Positions 49,949-61,239 of a stretch of 64,000 bases of DNA are shown here, piece after piece. The notes under the pieces are model-generated. The model did not search any database and had not been told where the DNA came from. It saw nothing but the letters and a program-made list of their open reading frames with translations. The stretch comes from Sodiomyces alkalinus F11. Lineage: Eukaryota; Ascomycota; Sordariomycetes; Glomerellales; Plectosphaerellaceae. A program made the translations under genes and the position numbers. The stretch is taken from the NCBI RefSeq assembly GCF_003711515.1, contig NW_021167079.1, positions 2,929 through 66,928 on the forward strand. Reading direction: 5' to 3'. The stretch's first letter is position 1; every line of letters starts with the position of its first letter.

Positions 49949-50118
49949 CTACCTACCCGGGTTTGGGGGGGTATAGGACAGAGCCCGATAACTGGTCAAT
50001 CTGTCAACAGTCTTAGAACATCATGTCGACAGAAATTTCTCTGTCCTGGCTCTGGTCAGAGCAAAAGTCTCTGTCCGAGCTCTGACCTAGAAACCCCCCC
50101 TCCCGGGTAGGTACGTAG
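49949..50118. mobile_element. MITE-like inverted-repeat element upstream of FIG4
   Basis: The left end CTACCTACCCGGG followed by a G tract is mirrored by a C tract then CCCGGGTAGGTACGTAG at the right end. The inner bases also resemble each other in inverted order (GGACAGAGC and its complement, several times). The unit is about 170 bp, has no coding capacity and is not RIP-mutated. The element ends about 95 bases before the FIG4 start. A clear target duplication is not visible, so a simple hairpin is the alternative. Confidence 0.5.
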
Positions 50119-50214
50119 CAAGTAAAGCAACCCAAAATCCCAGACAATATTCGTCTCAAATTCCCCATTAAATAGTACCAACCTCAACCCGCATAAACCA
50201 CCAGTCAATATCAG

Positions 50215-53200
50215 ATGGATACACATAACAGAGATCCCACGCATAGTGTCCACGAGCCTGATTCTAGTGAAGAAGCATCGGGAATAGAGTCCACTGTCTT
50301 CCCACTGATCAACCCGCACGAAGCAACCGATTACGTACCCACGAAGCTAGGAGAGCAAATTTGCCTTCATCAGGACGACAATGATGACGAGCCAGCCGTC
50401 GCCAAGCCCTTTGCTCGCACTAGCAGTCCTGAGTCGGCACCTCACATTCTTCATGCCGACAATAGAGTTCCTGAACGGCTAATGTACAAGATGCACAAGT
50501 TCAGCTTGTACGAAACTGCTAGTCGATATTATATCGTTGGGGCAGATATCACGGAGCGACGGTATCGTATCTTGAAGATTGACAGGACAACCGAGGACTC
50601 AGATCTTAGCATCACGGACGACAAGATTGTCTATAGCCAGAGGGAGATGAACCAGATTTTGGATACCATAGATGACGGGAACAAGGGTACGGGAGGAATC
50701 AGACTGCGCTGCACGACATGGGGACTGCTAGGGTTCATCAAGTTTACCGGGCCATACTACATGCTCCTTATCACGAAGAAGAGCACAGTTGCCATGATCG
50801 GGGGACATTACGTTTATCAAATCGATGGCACTGAACTTGTTCCGCTCACACCCGCACGCTTCAAACCCGATGTTCGCAATACAGAGGAGACGCGCTTCCT
50901 GGGTATCCTCAATAACTTGGACTTGACCCGTTCATTCTACTACAGCTATTCCTACGACATGACGCGGACTTTGCAGCACAACATCACCCGCGAACGAAAT
51001 GTGCTTGCCAACGGTCTGCCCTGCACCTCCGGCGACGACTTCAATGCCATGTTTGTGTGGAATAACCATCTTCTTCAGCCTGCCGTCAAGGCTCTGCGCG
51101 ACCCGTTCGACTGGTGTCGGCCGATAATCCACGGATACATTGATCAGGCAGGTATGTTCCGTCAGATAAACCCATGTAACCCAGAGAACCACAACTCACC
51201 AACTACGAGCCCTCTCAATATACGGACGAACCGTATACATCACCATCATCGCCCGGCGGTCTCGGTTCTTTGCAGGCGCACGGTTTCTCAAGCGCGGCGC
51301 AAACGACCTTGTAGGTTTATTATCGTTGCGATGGTTTTCTGATTGGGGGCACTAACTGAGGAACAGGGCTACGTGGCCAACGATGTCGAGACAGAGCAGA
51401 TCGTATCAGATGCTCTGACGACGTCTTTCCACGCTCCTGGCCCTAAGCTCTTCTTAAGCCCTCAGTATACATCATACGTCCAGCACAGGGGCAGTATACC
51501 CCTCTATTGGACACAGGACAACACAGGCGTCACTCCTAAGCCTCCCATCGAGCTGAATCTTGTGGACCCATTTTACAGCGCTGCAGCACTCCATTTCGAT
51601 AATCTTTTCGAACGGTACGGAGCGCCCATCTACGTGCTGAATCTCGTAAAAGCACGAGAACGGACCCCACGCGAGTCCAAATTACTCGTCGAGTACACGA
51701 ATGCCATCCATTACTTGAATCAATTTCTACCCCCTGGCCGGAAGATCATCTACAAGGCGTGGGATATGAGCTGGGCAGCAAAGAACCGTGACGAGGATGT
51801 CATCGGGACGCTGGAAGACATCGCGGAGTCTGTTCTCACAACTACTGGATTCTTCCATAATGGCGACGGAAAGATCAATCCGGCCAGGGTCCAGAACGGG
51901 GTTGCCCGGACAAACTGCATAGACTGCCTAGACCGAACCAATGCCGCCCAATTTGTCATTGGCAAAAGGGCACTCGGGCACCAATTGCATGCGCTTGGCA
52001 TTCTGGAGGGCACAGTTGTCGAGTATGACACCGATGCCGTCAACTTGTTCACTCACATGTACCACGACCACGGTGACACGATTGCGGTCCAGTACGGCGG
52101 CTCTCAGCTGGTTAACACGATGGAGACATACCGCAAAATCAACCAGTGGACGAGTCAATCCCGCGACATGATCGAGAGCTTTAAGAGGTACTATAATAAC
52201 TCCTTTATGGATGGGCAACGCCAGGAGGCATACAATTTGTTCCTTGGGAATTACATTTTCTCCCAGGGACAGCCCATGCTTTGGGATCTTGCCACCGATT
52301 ATTACCTGCACCATGCCGACCCCCGGATGTGGTCTGGGAAGTCCAAGGTAGACTATATCAACTGGTTTACACCGAGCAATCTCCAGCAGACGCAACTACT
52401 TGCGTACGATCCTCCGCCTGGCGACGTGGGTAAGAAGCCAGTTTCCTTCTTTGACGATTACTGGCTGGAGTACTACCGGCCCTCGACCCTGTCATCGTTT
52501 CTCAAGACGTTTCCGTATAAAATAAACTCTACCATTAGGTACATTCCCTTCAAGGCGACTCAGGACGGGCGATATGACCTCAGCCCCTTCAAAGTCCGCA
52601 GTGAAACGGACGTGGATCCCCAGGAAAAGAAGAAACCAAAGGAGCCGGTTGTTATCCCTTCCCAGGGGAACCCTTCGCGACCCGACGCAGACACTCCCTC
52701 CCTTCTCTGGGACCCGGCCATGGCTGCTAAGGGCATGGCTGCGAAAGGCATTCCCATCCCTCGGTGGTTGCAGCCCGTCCAGAACAGGCCCACTGATCAC
52801 GGAAGCATCGTGCAACAGACAATACCCGACGACCCCACAGAGTCCCCGAAGGCAAAGCAAACTCCTCAGGAGAAGTACAAAGCTGCCCAATGGAGTTTCA
52901 CCAGAGCCGTACATCAGTCTCTCAATCCATCGGTGAGCGCACAAGAGGCGGCTGATTATGAGCGGTACATCAACCACCCGCAGAACCTGCCGCTCGTTGT
53001 ATCTGCCCAAGAACGTGCGGACAATGATTCGGAGTACCGTGATTATATAAATGGTGCCTGGCATTTGGAGACTCGTCTCCAGCCTGGACCAGAAGATGAC
53101 CCTGCGCTGTATGCGGAGCTCCTGAAAGTTGGCGAGAATCCCCTCACAGTCACAGACGAAGATGCACAAAAGAAGCGGTACAAGGCGTATAGAAAGTGGC

Positions 53201-53241
53201 TCCGCGGGAAGTCATTTTTTAAACAGCAACCGGTTGAATGA
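50215..53241 (+). CDS. FIG4: Polyphosphoinositide phosphatase Fig4 (SAC domain)
   Basis: Fig4 removes the 5-phosphate from PI(3,5)P2 on vacuole/endosome membranes and works in a complex with the kinase Fab1 and the scaffold Vac14. Proposed exons are 50215-51151, 51210-51310 and 51367-53241. The introns are 58 bp (GTATGT..GAG) and 56 bp (GTAGGT..CAG, branch CTAAC). The product has 970 residues, near the usual fungal size. The SAC domain starts near residue 85 ([12 protein letters not shown]). It contains [31 protein letters not shown] across the first intron and [12 protein letters not shown]. The catalytic motif [12 protein letters not shown] follows, with Cys about 530 and Arg about 536 (CX5R). 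The C-terminal tail is less conserved and ends FKQQPVE. The start is the first Met in frame after the upstream stops. The gene looks intact. It ends 33 bases before the stop of the convergent TTI2-like gene. Confidence 0.94.
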
Positions 53242-53274
53242 TGGCTTGGAGGAGATACGAAGCCAGATATTTCC

Positions 53275-54924
53275 TCATGCGATCCTCTTCTCGGGAAACA
53301 AGCGATCAAGGGCCGGGCTATTGCCCCGTACCCTTCCGATCTTTGACGCCAAATCATTTCCCGAAGTCTTCATGACAGTTGACAGAATCCTCGTTGTTAG
53401 CATTATCTCGTCCAGCAGTTCTTGATCGGGACGTGGTTGTTCCTTGGTGGTTTCCTGTTCATCGTGGACAGAGAGCCAGCAGACGGCCAGGGCCATGATC
53501 ACCTGGTCCTCGTAACCCCCATGCGACAATCGTGGCCAGCAATTCCGCAACGTCACTTGGAGAGCTTTCACTGTAGCGAATAGGCAGGAAGGGAACCGCG
53601 CTGCGAATGGGTCAGTCAGAATCGCTGAGTATATGGAGAGGAGATCCTAGGACGAGGCAAGTCAGCAAGACATGCCGCGCCGTAATGGTTACTCGACGTT
53701 TCCGCCCACCTTGAGATGGGGCGAAGCAGCAAGACCCAACTCCTCCACTATGGTGGCACTGTGTCTGGTTAAGACCTCTGTCACTTCGTGGTATTGAGAT
53801 GCGTGCTGATAGCCTGCGAAGAACTCATCTCGCAGGAGTTTGACCAGGAAACGATTTCTGGCATTGACGTCTGGTTGCCAATCGATCTGCGCTAGTTGAA
53901 GAATGGCAGAGTAGGCCAGATCTAGTAGTCGAGCAGACTCATCGGGGGGTATGAGCGGCGGTAGGAAAGCGAGCGTCGGCTGAATCGCTTGGCTCAAAAT
54001 CTCTCCGACACCTTGATTCCTCAGTATCGCAGGTGGACACTTTCCGAGAAACATGCGTGTGGCAGCCAGCCCATGCGCTTTGTGTTTGACTTCAGCGTCG
54101 TCGAGTAGCGCCAGAAGAAAGGGGATATACATGGGCCAATGTTGACCAAGGAGGACTGCCTAACAAATCCGCATCAGCTGGCAAAACCGATGCGTGGAGT
54201 GCAAGGGGCCTAAGCTCACATCCGAGTGCGCCACAGCCCAGGTGAAAATTGAAATGCAGTACTCGGCACCAAATTCCATCCACGGATCTCTCTTCGTGTC
54301 GGTGGCATAGTCAACAGTCGCTTCCCAGCGACGTTTCCTCCCGCGCCATGTCGTACCGCTCGATGCTTTGGCGAAAATTGGTCCTAGGAAGCCTTGGGAG
54401 ATGACTGACGTGATGAAGTCGGCCTTTTGTTCCGGAGAGTGGAGTTGCGAGTCGAGCAACTGTTCTGCCGTCACCTCGGCGGGTCGAGACACCGATCCCT
54501 CAACATTACCTGCGTATGCGGCAACTGCGACAAGAGTGGCTGGGTCGACTGTTGCTGAATATTGTGTACATAGCGTCGTTAGGATAGATAATGCATCCTC
54601 GACAACATTGGACGGGATATCTGGCGGAAAAACGATGGGATTCTCGCCACCTGCGCCAACTTCCTGTGAAGGCACCAGAAGGCTTCCAAGGAGATGACGA
54701 ATCTCGCTGATGAATACCCCGTCTCCCTGAGCTCGTACCACTCGGTCTCTGCTCCGGAGGAGAGCTGGTATGGCACAGAGAGTGCTATACCTTCGCTGAG
54801 AATGACTCAGTTGCTGCCGGAGCAAACGGACTGGGAAGTAGGTGCGAGATCGTACCTGGGAGACTATCGAATGGAGTGTTTGGGAAAGCTTGAAGAACGT
54901 GATCCTCTCTTCGACACCTGTCAT
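53275..54924 (-). CDS. TTI2: Tti2-like protein (TELO2-interacting protein 2 family)
   Basis: Tti2 belongs to the Tel2-Tti1-Tti2 complex, which with Hsp90 matures PIKK kinases such as TOR, ATM and ATR. Exons on the minus strand are 54924-54220, 54159-53710 and 53646-53275, with introns of 60 bp (GTGAGC..TAG) and 63 bp (GTGGGC..TAG, branch GCTGAC). The product has about 508 residues. It is all-helical in character, with HEAT-like stretches. The family-like blocks are KHKAHGLAATRMFLGKCPP, GVGEILSQAIQPTLAFLP, DEFFAGYQHASQY and ILTDPFAARFPS, then TLRNCWPRL and VIMALAVCWLSV. The 5' end is uncertain. An upstream ATG at 55058 can be joined in frame by a small intron ending at 54916-54918. A 60-bp in-frame segment near 54787-54846 could also be an intron. 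Identification is from memory of the family pattern. Confidence 0.72.
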
Positions 54925-55058
54925 TTGCGTCAGCCTGGTCGACCTCTCATACCCAGAGGTCGTATACGACGATCATCACACAGACCGAGATCCAGGGTCT
55001 CAAATGAATGGTGAGGTCTCTCGTCTCCTAGCATGCCGGATAATGTGAATCCAGCCAT

Positions 55059-55143
55059 GCGCAGTTCCCTTGGGGTGCAGTATCGATGTAATTGCTAATC
55101 ACGATCGTCAACTTAGTTGCAAGTCAAAAAAAACGGAAGCAAG
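55059..55143. other. Upstream flank of the TTI2-like gene
   Basis: Short unmutated flank containing an A8 run near 55126. It separates the gene from the first LTR-like repeat. No promoter motif is clear. Confidence 0.3.
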
Positions 55144-55234
55144 TATCAGACAGCAAAATTTTACCACTACGCTAAAAGGGATATCCTAACATTACGTAGG
55201 TAATTTTTATCCTGCCTTATAATTTATTCAACAC
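55144..55234 (-). repeat. LTR-like 91-bp repeat, gene-side copy
   Basis: Read on the minus strand it starts TGTTGAATAAATTATAAGG and ends GCTGTCTGATA. The adjoining bases, read the same way, are a purine tract, CTAGGGGGGTG, as seen before LTRs of elements C and E. CA and TG are largely kept. Confidence 0.55.
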
Positions 55235-55433
55235 ACCCCCCTAGCTTGGTTAGATAACCGAGCAAGCTGGACTTTCACGTTATATCTTAATCCTTATCTA
55301 TAGGCTAAGATCGTGTTTTCCTTTAACTTACTTCACGTTTCGAACTTAAGCCAGGTAAAGGGTACTTACTTAGCTAGCATAGAGCAAATAAGACTCTTAA
55401 TTATCAGATAGCAGAATTTTACTATTAAATATA

Positions 55434-55524
55434 TAATTAGATAGTAAAATTTTACTACTACGCTAAAAGGGATATCCTAATATTGTACAGGGTAATTTTT
55501 ATCTGTCTTATAATCTATTTAATA
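55434..55524 (-). repeat. LTR-like 91-bp repeat, second copy, RIP-mutated
   Basis: Same sequence as 55144-55234, but CAGACAGCAAAA reads TAGATAGTAAAA and CCACTACG reads CTACTACG. The changes are mainly C to T before A. Only about 200 bp separate the two copies, with no primer site recognised, so this may be a tiny LTR element or two solo ends. Confidence 0.5.
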
Positions 55525-57890
55525 TTCAGTAGGTATATAGTAATTATGCTAGAGGTATGGGAACAGTGTTGTATATATGGGTGACTAAGGCTATACTAGC
55601 GTCTAGGCTCCAGAGGTTACGGGATTGTATACTACTTTTTTGTTCTTTAATACACGTATATAGCCCTAAAGCTATAGCCGGAGTCTATTAAGAAGACTAA
55701 CCCTATAACGAGTTAACTAGTCTGTTTATATAAATATATTAATAGTAAAGTAAATTCTTTATAAATAGCTTTCTTAGGCTATAGGGTCAAGTTAATTTGT
55801 CCGAGAATTATCTTATTAGGTTATACGCTCTACGAAATGCCCTAGCTTATATAGCCTAACTGTAGTAGTATATATATATATATATATATAGGGGCGCTTA
55901 ATTACGCGCAGTAGGTATATACCCCCCCCTCGAAGGAGGGTACGTACTAGAGGCAGTATAGTTCCACTTATTAGCGTGTAAGCTAATCAATATCTCCCTG
56001 ATATATAGGGACCCCTATAATGTGCAGGAGCTCCGGGTAGGTCGCGCGCGAATTAAAAAAATCGCGTATAACTAAGGGGAGTTAGATTCGAACCCACGGC
56101 CTTACACAGCTACTAGGTATATCTACTACCTACGCTATCCCCTCTTATATACTACTATATAGCTTAGTACTATGTACTCTATATAGTAGATAGCTAATAA
56201 TCTATATATATATATATATGTATTCCTATAATCTACTAGTAAGTAATCGTTTTATAATTACTAATATCGTATAATATAGTACTAGTATATAACGGATACT
56301 AGCTTTAAGTCGAAATTACTATTTTTAATTAAAACTAAAAATACCTCTACTTAACTTTATATAGCCTAAGGGCGTATTATACGTATAATACTTATTACGC
56401 TGCTATTGAAGGGGTGCTAGATACTATACCAAGATTACGACTAGCGATTTACAGGTTATCTAATTAATACTATAAGAAAACCGAGCTATAGACTTATAGC
56501 TTTCGAATTACGAGATCCTTTATCTAGTTAAGTGGACTAAAGGCCGAGTAGATAGTATCCGTAGATAACTCCGTACTTTTCGATATAAATTTATATAAAT
56601 TTATATAACGCTATTATAACCGACCTAATCATAACCTACCACCTAGACTTATAACGTGATGTTAACGTCGATATATAGTACCCCGCACGATATCCCTACT
56701 ATGTCTATTTTTTAGGGCTTAGCTATACTAAATATCTAGACTACTGCGTTAATATAAAGTATATCTTAACTAGAAACTTAAATAAACTGGTTCGGTAAGG
56801 TCTCCCCTTCCTACCATCCTTAATACCACGCTAACTTTAGCTCTAATAATAAATGTACTTGGATAATAGCCGCCCAGAATCTCTACACGATAGCTTAACC
56901 TATCTCTCGGATACCTCGCCTAAACTATACGATATAGCCAATAACGCCTCTAATACCGGCTACGAGGCCTAGGGCGATATATATAACGATATAATATCCC
57001 TAGAAGACGAACGTATAATTCGTATCTTTAGCCGCATAATAGCTTAAGCCCTTGTATAGATATAGCTTTAAGCTACTCTATATTAATAAGCTCCCCCGAC
57101 CCCCCCCCCCGCCCCCCCTTCCGGCGCGCGGCTACCCTAACCGCCCTAGAATGATTAGGCAGAATCCCTATTTACTAGGCAGCTTTGTCCTTCAGATATC
57201 GGATGATTTAACCTATCTATACTTAACCCGGACCGTACCGGAATCGTTATATAAGGAGGTAACCTAGTGTATATAGACGTCTGTATATCTATAGATTGAC
57301 TTCTTAAGCTATATATAGACCAACCGGAAGCAATTAAGGACATATAGATATAGTGTCTTAGAGGTTTAGCTCTAAAAGAGTACTCTTATATATTAATATG
57401 CCTAGATAGAAAACAACTTAAAGAGGCTAATATCCAGATAATCTACAAGAAATGTATTAAGGAATTTTAACCCCATAACTCGGAGGCCCTTATATTTTAA
57501 TAGAGTTCTAGCTTTATAATCGTGGACGTCGTAAAGGGCAAAAGAACTAACGAATTTATATAGAAAATACTCCAAGTAGTACACGATATTAAAATCAGAA
57601 AGCACGGACGCTTAGAAGCTATTTATACTAGACTTAATAGCCTTACCTGAGTAATAATCCCCTCCCCCCTTCTAGTAATACTACGTCTTAAAAGCAATAC
57701 GCCTATTAACCAGGGACGCGTAATAGAAGTAAAATCGATAAACCCACTAAGATAGCGATTATAACTATCGCCTCCCTCGCGGGATACTATCATAAAGACA
57801 TAATAACGCTAGCGATACGGTATAACTGGAAGATTCGATAAACGGCGTTATCCTGACTTCGACCTTGTAAAGATTTCGATAAACCTATTT
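55525..57890. other. Mutated repeat region without recognisable genes
   Basis: Frames here are short and without family features. The region holds an AT dinucleotide run (about 55869-55889), a C-rich hairpin near 55922-55942, a tRNA-like relic and a poly-C tract (about 57091-57118). The stretch 57600-57890 may be a separate insertion that cuts LINE J. Confidence 0.4.
56074..56144 (-). pseudogene. tRNA-like relic
   Basis: On the minus strand the first 7 bases (GAGGGGA) pair fully with the last 7 (TCCCCTT). A B-box-like GGGTTCGAATC lies at the T-arm position, with 4 of 5 stem pairs. The A-box region resembles TAGCGTAGGTAGTAGA. The D and anticodon stems do not fold properly, so no anticodon can be assigned. 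A RIP-damaged tRNA gene or a tRNA-derived SINE head are both possible. Confidence 0.5.
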
Positions 57891-60660
57891 TTCGTAAAAT
57901 AGGTGTTCCCCCCCCTCCCCCTTTTAGGGCAGAATACTACCCGGAACCGATATAGTAGCGATATAATCCGCTAGTATTCCTTTAAGGGCCTTATCTATAA
58001 TACTACGAAGTAATATTAGACGTTACCCTTTTATTATCCTATAGTCGGCCGGCGGTCGGGCTTCTTTCTTAAGGACTACCACGATAGCGTAGCGGCACCT
58101 CTTCGAGTAGTAACATATTTTAAGGTCTATTATAAAGATAGCACTTAGTCTTTAATATAAGGGGGGTCCGTAAGCCTTTAGGGGCCCTGCTAGGAGCCTA
58201 TCAGACCCTAACTCGTCTAGGGCCTTATCTTCTTAAGGCGCCCTTATACGTCCACTGTAGTAATATCGCGGCGGATATGCTATCCGGGGGGAAATACCAC
58301 GCTTAGGGGCTAGGGGGCGGTAGGTTTAGGAGGGGAAAAGAACGTTTGGTTAAGGACTTCGGCGTTTTCCGCGTATATTCTAGCTAGGTCGCTATCGCTA
58401 CCGCCTTAGCGTAATAGCGGTACTAATAAGAGGTCTGGCGGTGCCCTGCTCTTAGTTTATACTTATTTTTAGAGTCGCTAAAAGAGACTATTTCTTTTCC
58501 CGGTTAAGTAGAGTAAATACTGCTAATTCTATTGCTTCGCTACTGCTACGGCCTTATCTTAGCATCTCTCCGGCTTCTAGAACTTATCCTATTAGTTTCG
58601 GGACTTCCTAGCTATATATCTATAGTAAAGACGCCTTATTTCCTGGGTATAAGCGGTTAGCTCCACGTTCTATTAAAGGGTTAGTAAGAGACCTAGGTAG
58701 GCCAGTCTAGGCCCTATAGTAGCACCGTTATAGTATCTATTACTATATAGATATAGGCTGTTTATAAGTAGTAGTCTAATTAGATAACGGCCTTATCGTG
58801 ACCGTTATAGTCATAGCGGGGCCTCTATATTACTTATATAAGGTCGATAATACTTAAGCGCCGGCGCGGGCGGTGCTATATAATGATTCCGGGTAGGGTA
58901 ATAAGGTCTAGGTCCTCGCGGGTTATAAAGTCGAGTAGGGTATCGGCTCTAGGGTAGTACCGCGGTGGCTATAACTAAAAGGGGTAGTAGAGATTAAAAT
59001 CCCCGGCGGGGATATAATAGCCTTAAAGTAGTGCCGTGTTAAGTATATTCTGTACGGGTATATTCTAGGGTATCTTAGCTAATTAGTAGTTCTCGGAGTA
59101 GATTAACTAGATTATAAGAGCGTTATCTCCGGTCCCGAATAACCGTGTAGGCATTATAATAGGCCCACTATGTCTACTTATATAACGAGTGTTTATATAT
59201 ATAGAGGAGGCTGTGCCCCAGTTCTTAAACTAGTCGGTATACTCCTTAGGAGGGTAGGCTAGGCTTTTCGTGAAGGAGTTAAGGCTAGGTTCCTGAATCG
59301 CTATTATATTGGATATAGCGTGGTACCGGAGCAGGAGGTCTCTCTACGTCTTAACTCCTCCTTATATTCTACGAACGGACGTAGATACTTATTAGTTAGA
59401 GGGTAGGGGGGATTACGTGAACGTACCCGGTATAACTATAGTCTAGCTTTAGGGCTCTTACTACGCTACCTTACTAGTTTACGGGGGACTATATAGGAGC
59501 TTATTAGGCCTGGTATCGGGGAGCCCTCTTAGCCCTTAGTCCTCTTCAGGGGCTGTCCTTTACCCCTTTAGAGGGGTGGGTCTTAGCTTAGTGGCTAGGA
59601 GAAACTAATCTAGGGGAGGCTTTACGGCTACCGCGGTTACGCCGTTTCGGTTTAGCGGGTAATATCAAAGTCTCTAGCTCGTTATTTATATGCCTCCCGG
59701 GTCTTCTTAGCCTCCTTTGTTAGTAGTTAATATACATCTTTAAAGGTATTAAAGTCTTCTATATAAACGGTATAACGGCGTGGGCACCCTAGCGCTATAG
59801 CGGTATAATATCCGAGGCCCTACAAATATACCGATTCGGGCTTAGTATAATAGCGGTATCCCATCTCAAATATAGGGTACGCGCTAGCCTTATAGCCGAA
59901 GTATAGGCACTTATAGCACCTTAGGGGGCTAAGGTTAGGGTTATATAGTTTATAGATATAGCTACTCCCCTTAAAAACGAGGGTATTCTATATAAGGCTT
60001 ACTACCCTTTCCGGGGAGGCCGATTCGATAAAGAGAAGTATAACCCTACCGGTGCTATAACGGGGTAGTCGCTCTTATGCTTGGAGGATCTTAGTCTTAG
60101 GGTTTATGCCTTATAGGGATACTAGTAGGTTTTCTTCGGATAGGGTATTAAGGACCTCCCGGGGGATAGCCTTAGTAAGTATAGGGTAGGTTCTCGTGGC
60201 TAGTATAGTTCTTTTACTAAAGGCCTTCTTAATCTACTACTCCTTATAGGTAGCCGATTATTATACCCTTTTAGTAAAGGTAAGGTAGATATCGCTACTA
60301 GGTAGCTTTTATGCTATTACGGTATTATATCAGGTAGTTATAGCGTTTATAGCATAGATAATTCCCTTTAGAATCCTGGCTTTAACAGGCTAGTCCTTAA
60401 GGAGGCATCCGTAGCGGATAATTAGTTCCGGTAATATCTAGCGGGGATTACTCCAGGGGGGCGGGGTCCTATAGCGGTGCTATTACGGGAGCTTAGGCTA
60501 TAATAGCGGTCTAAGTCCCCTTAGTACCGCTCATTCTCTTCCGGAGTTACTCTTAGATAACGTAGCAGACTAAGACGTATAGATATACTTGTAATAGTAT
60601 AGCGGTAGCATTATAGCTATAGCGTAGCGTGATTAGTTTCTTTACTAGCTAAATAAACTA
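57891..60660 (-). mobile_element. Tad1-type LINE, 3'-truncated (LINE J), RIP-mutated
   Basis: On the minus strand, ORF1 spans about 60.6-59.7 kb and ends with a knuckle, CYKCLYFGYKASA, near 59885-59925 (His now Tyr). The endonuclease motif GDFNLYYPF lies near 58985-59015 and RPRRRLSIIDLI near 58850-58890. The start of a reverse transcriptase, with CRYAIVVVLKK, lies near 58070-58105. The sequence loses homology near 57.9 kb, before the catalytic RT motif. It resembles LINE G more than LINE A in its ORF1 knuckle. Confidence 0.75.
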
Positions 60661-60684
60661 TTTAATTATTCTTCTTAACTCACT

Positions 60685-60790
60685 TAGGGGGACCCACGTT
60701 TTATACGTAAACGCTCTAAACCGCTCGATACCTATATTAATCGATAGCTCGTCTCAAGCTCTATACGCCTATTTATAGCTATATATCACG
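60685..60790 (+). repeat. Copy of the LINE A leader, opposite orientation
   Basis: GGGGGACCCACGTT, AAACGCTCTAAACC and GCTCTATACGCCTAT occur in the same order and spacing as on the minus strand of 6475-6570. It lies just beyond the 5' end of LINE J. Confidence 0.65.
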
Positions 60791-61239
60791 CAGGAGCTAG
60801 CTTAGGCGTAGTACCGTAGAGACTCAACAACTTCGGGAATAGCACTAAGGACTTAGCACTCCACTGACCCTACCTTATTTTAAAACAACCATTAGAATAA
60901 GGGCATTTTACAAGGTAGTCAACCATTAATATCAAGTAGAAAATTCGGTATTTCTGGTAAGATAGTACCTTATACGATTCTCTTTATATATATTTCGATT
61001 TCGCTACTATAGTATTATAGTCTATGGATATTAATATCTAATAAACGCCTAAGGCTAGGCCTAGGCCTAAGCCTAAGTAAATAAGCGCCTGGAAATACTC
61101 TTATTTGCAGTCTATATAACGGATTAAATATAGCTATTCTAACCGCCGACGTATTACGGTATTAAGGTTTCTTAAGTATTCTCTTAGGACTTTAATTAAC
61201 GCCCCCGTTTTAAATAAATGCCCCCCTTAACGTGAGCGA

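Noticed and set aside
50056..50319. 87-codon minus frame over the FIG4 start
   Set aside because: It overlaps FIG4 exon 1 in antisense and the MITE-like element, with no family features.
52492..53169. 225-codon minus frame inside FIG4 exon 3
   Set aside because: Antisense to a conserved coding exon; its length is explained by codon bias of the sense strand.
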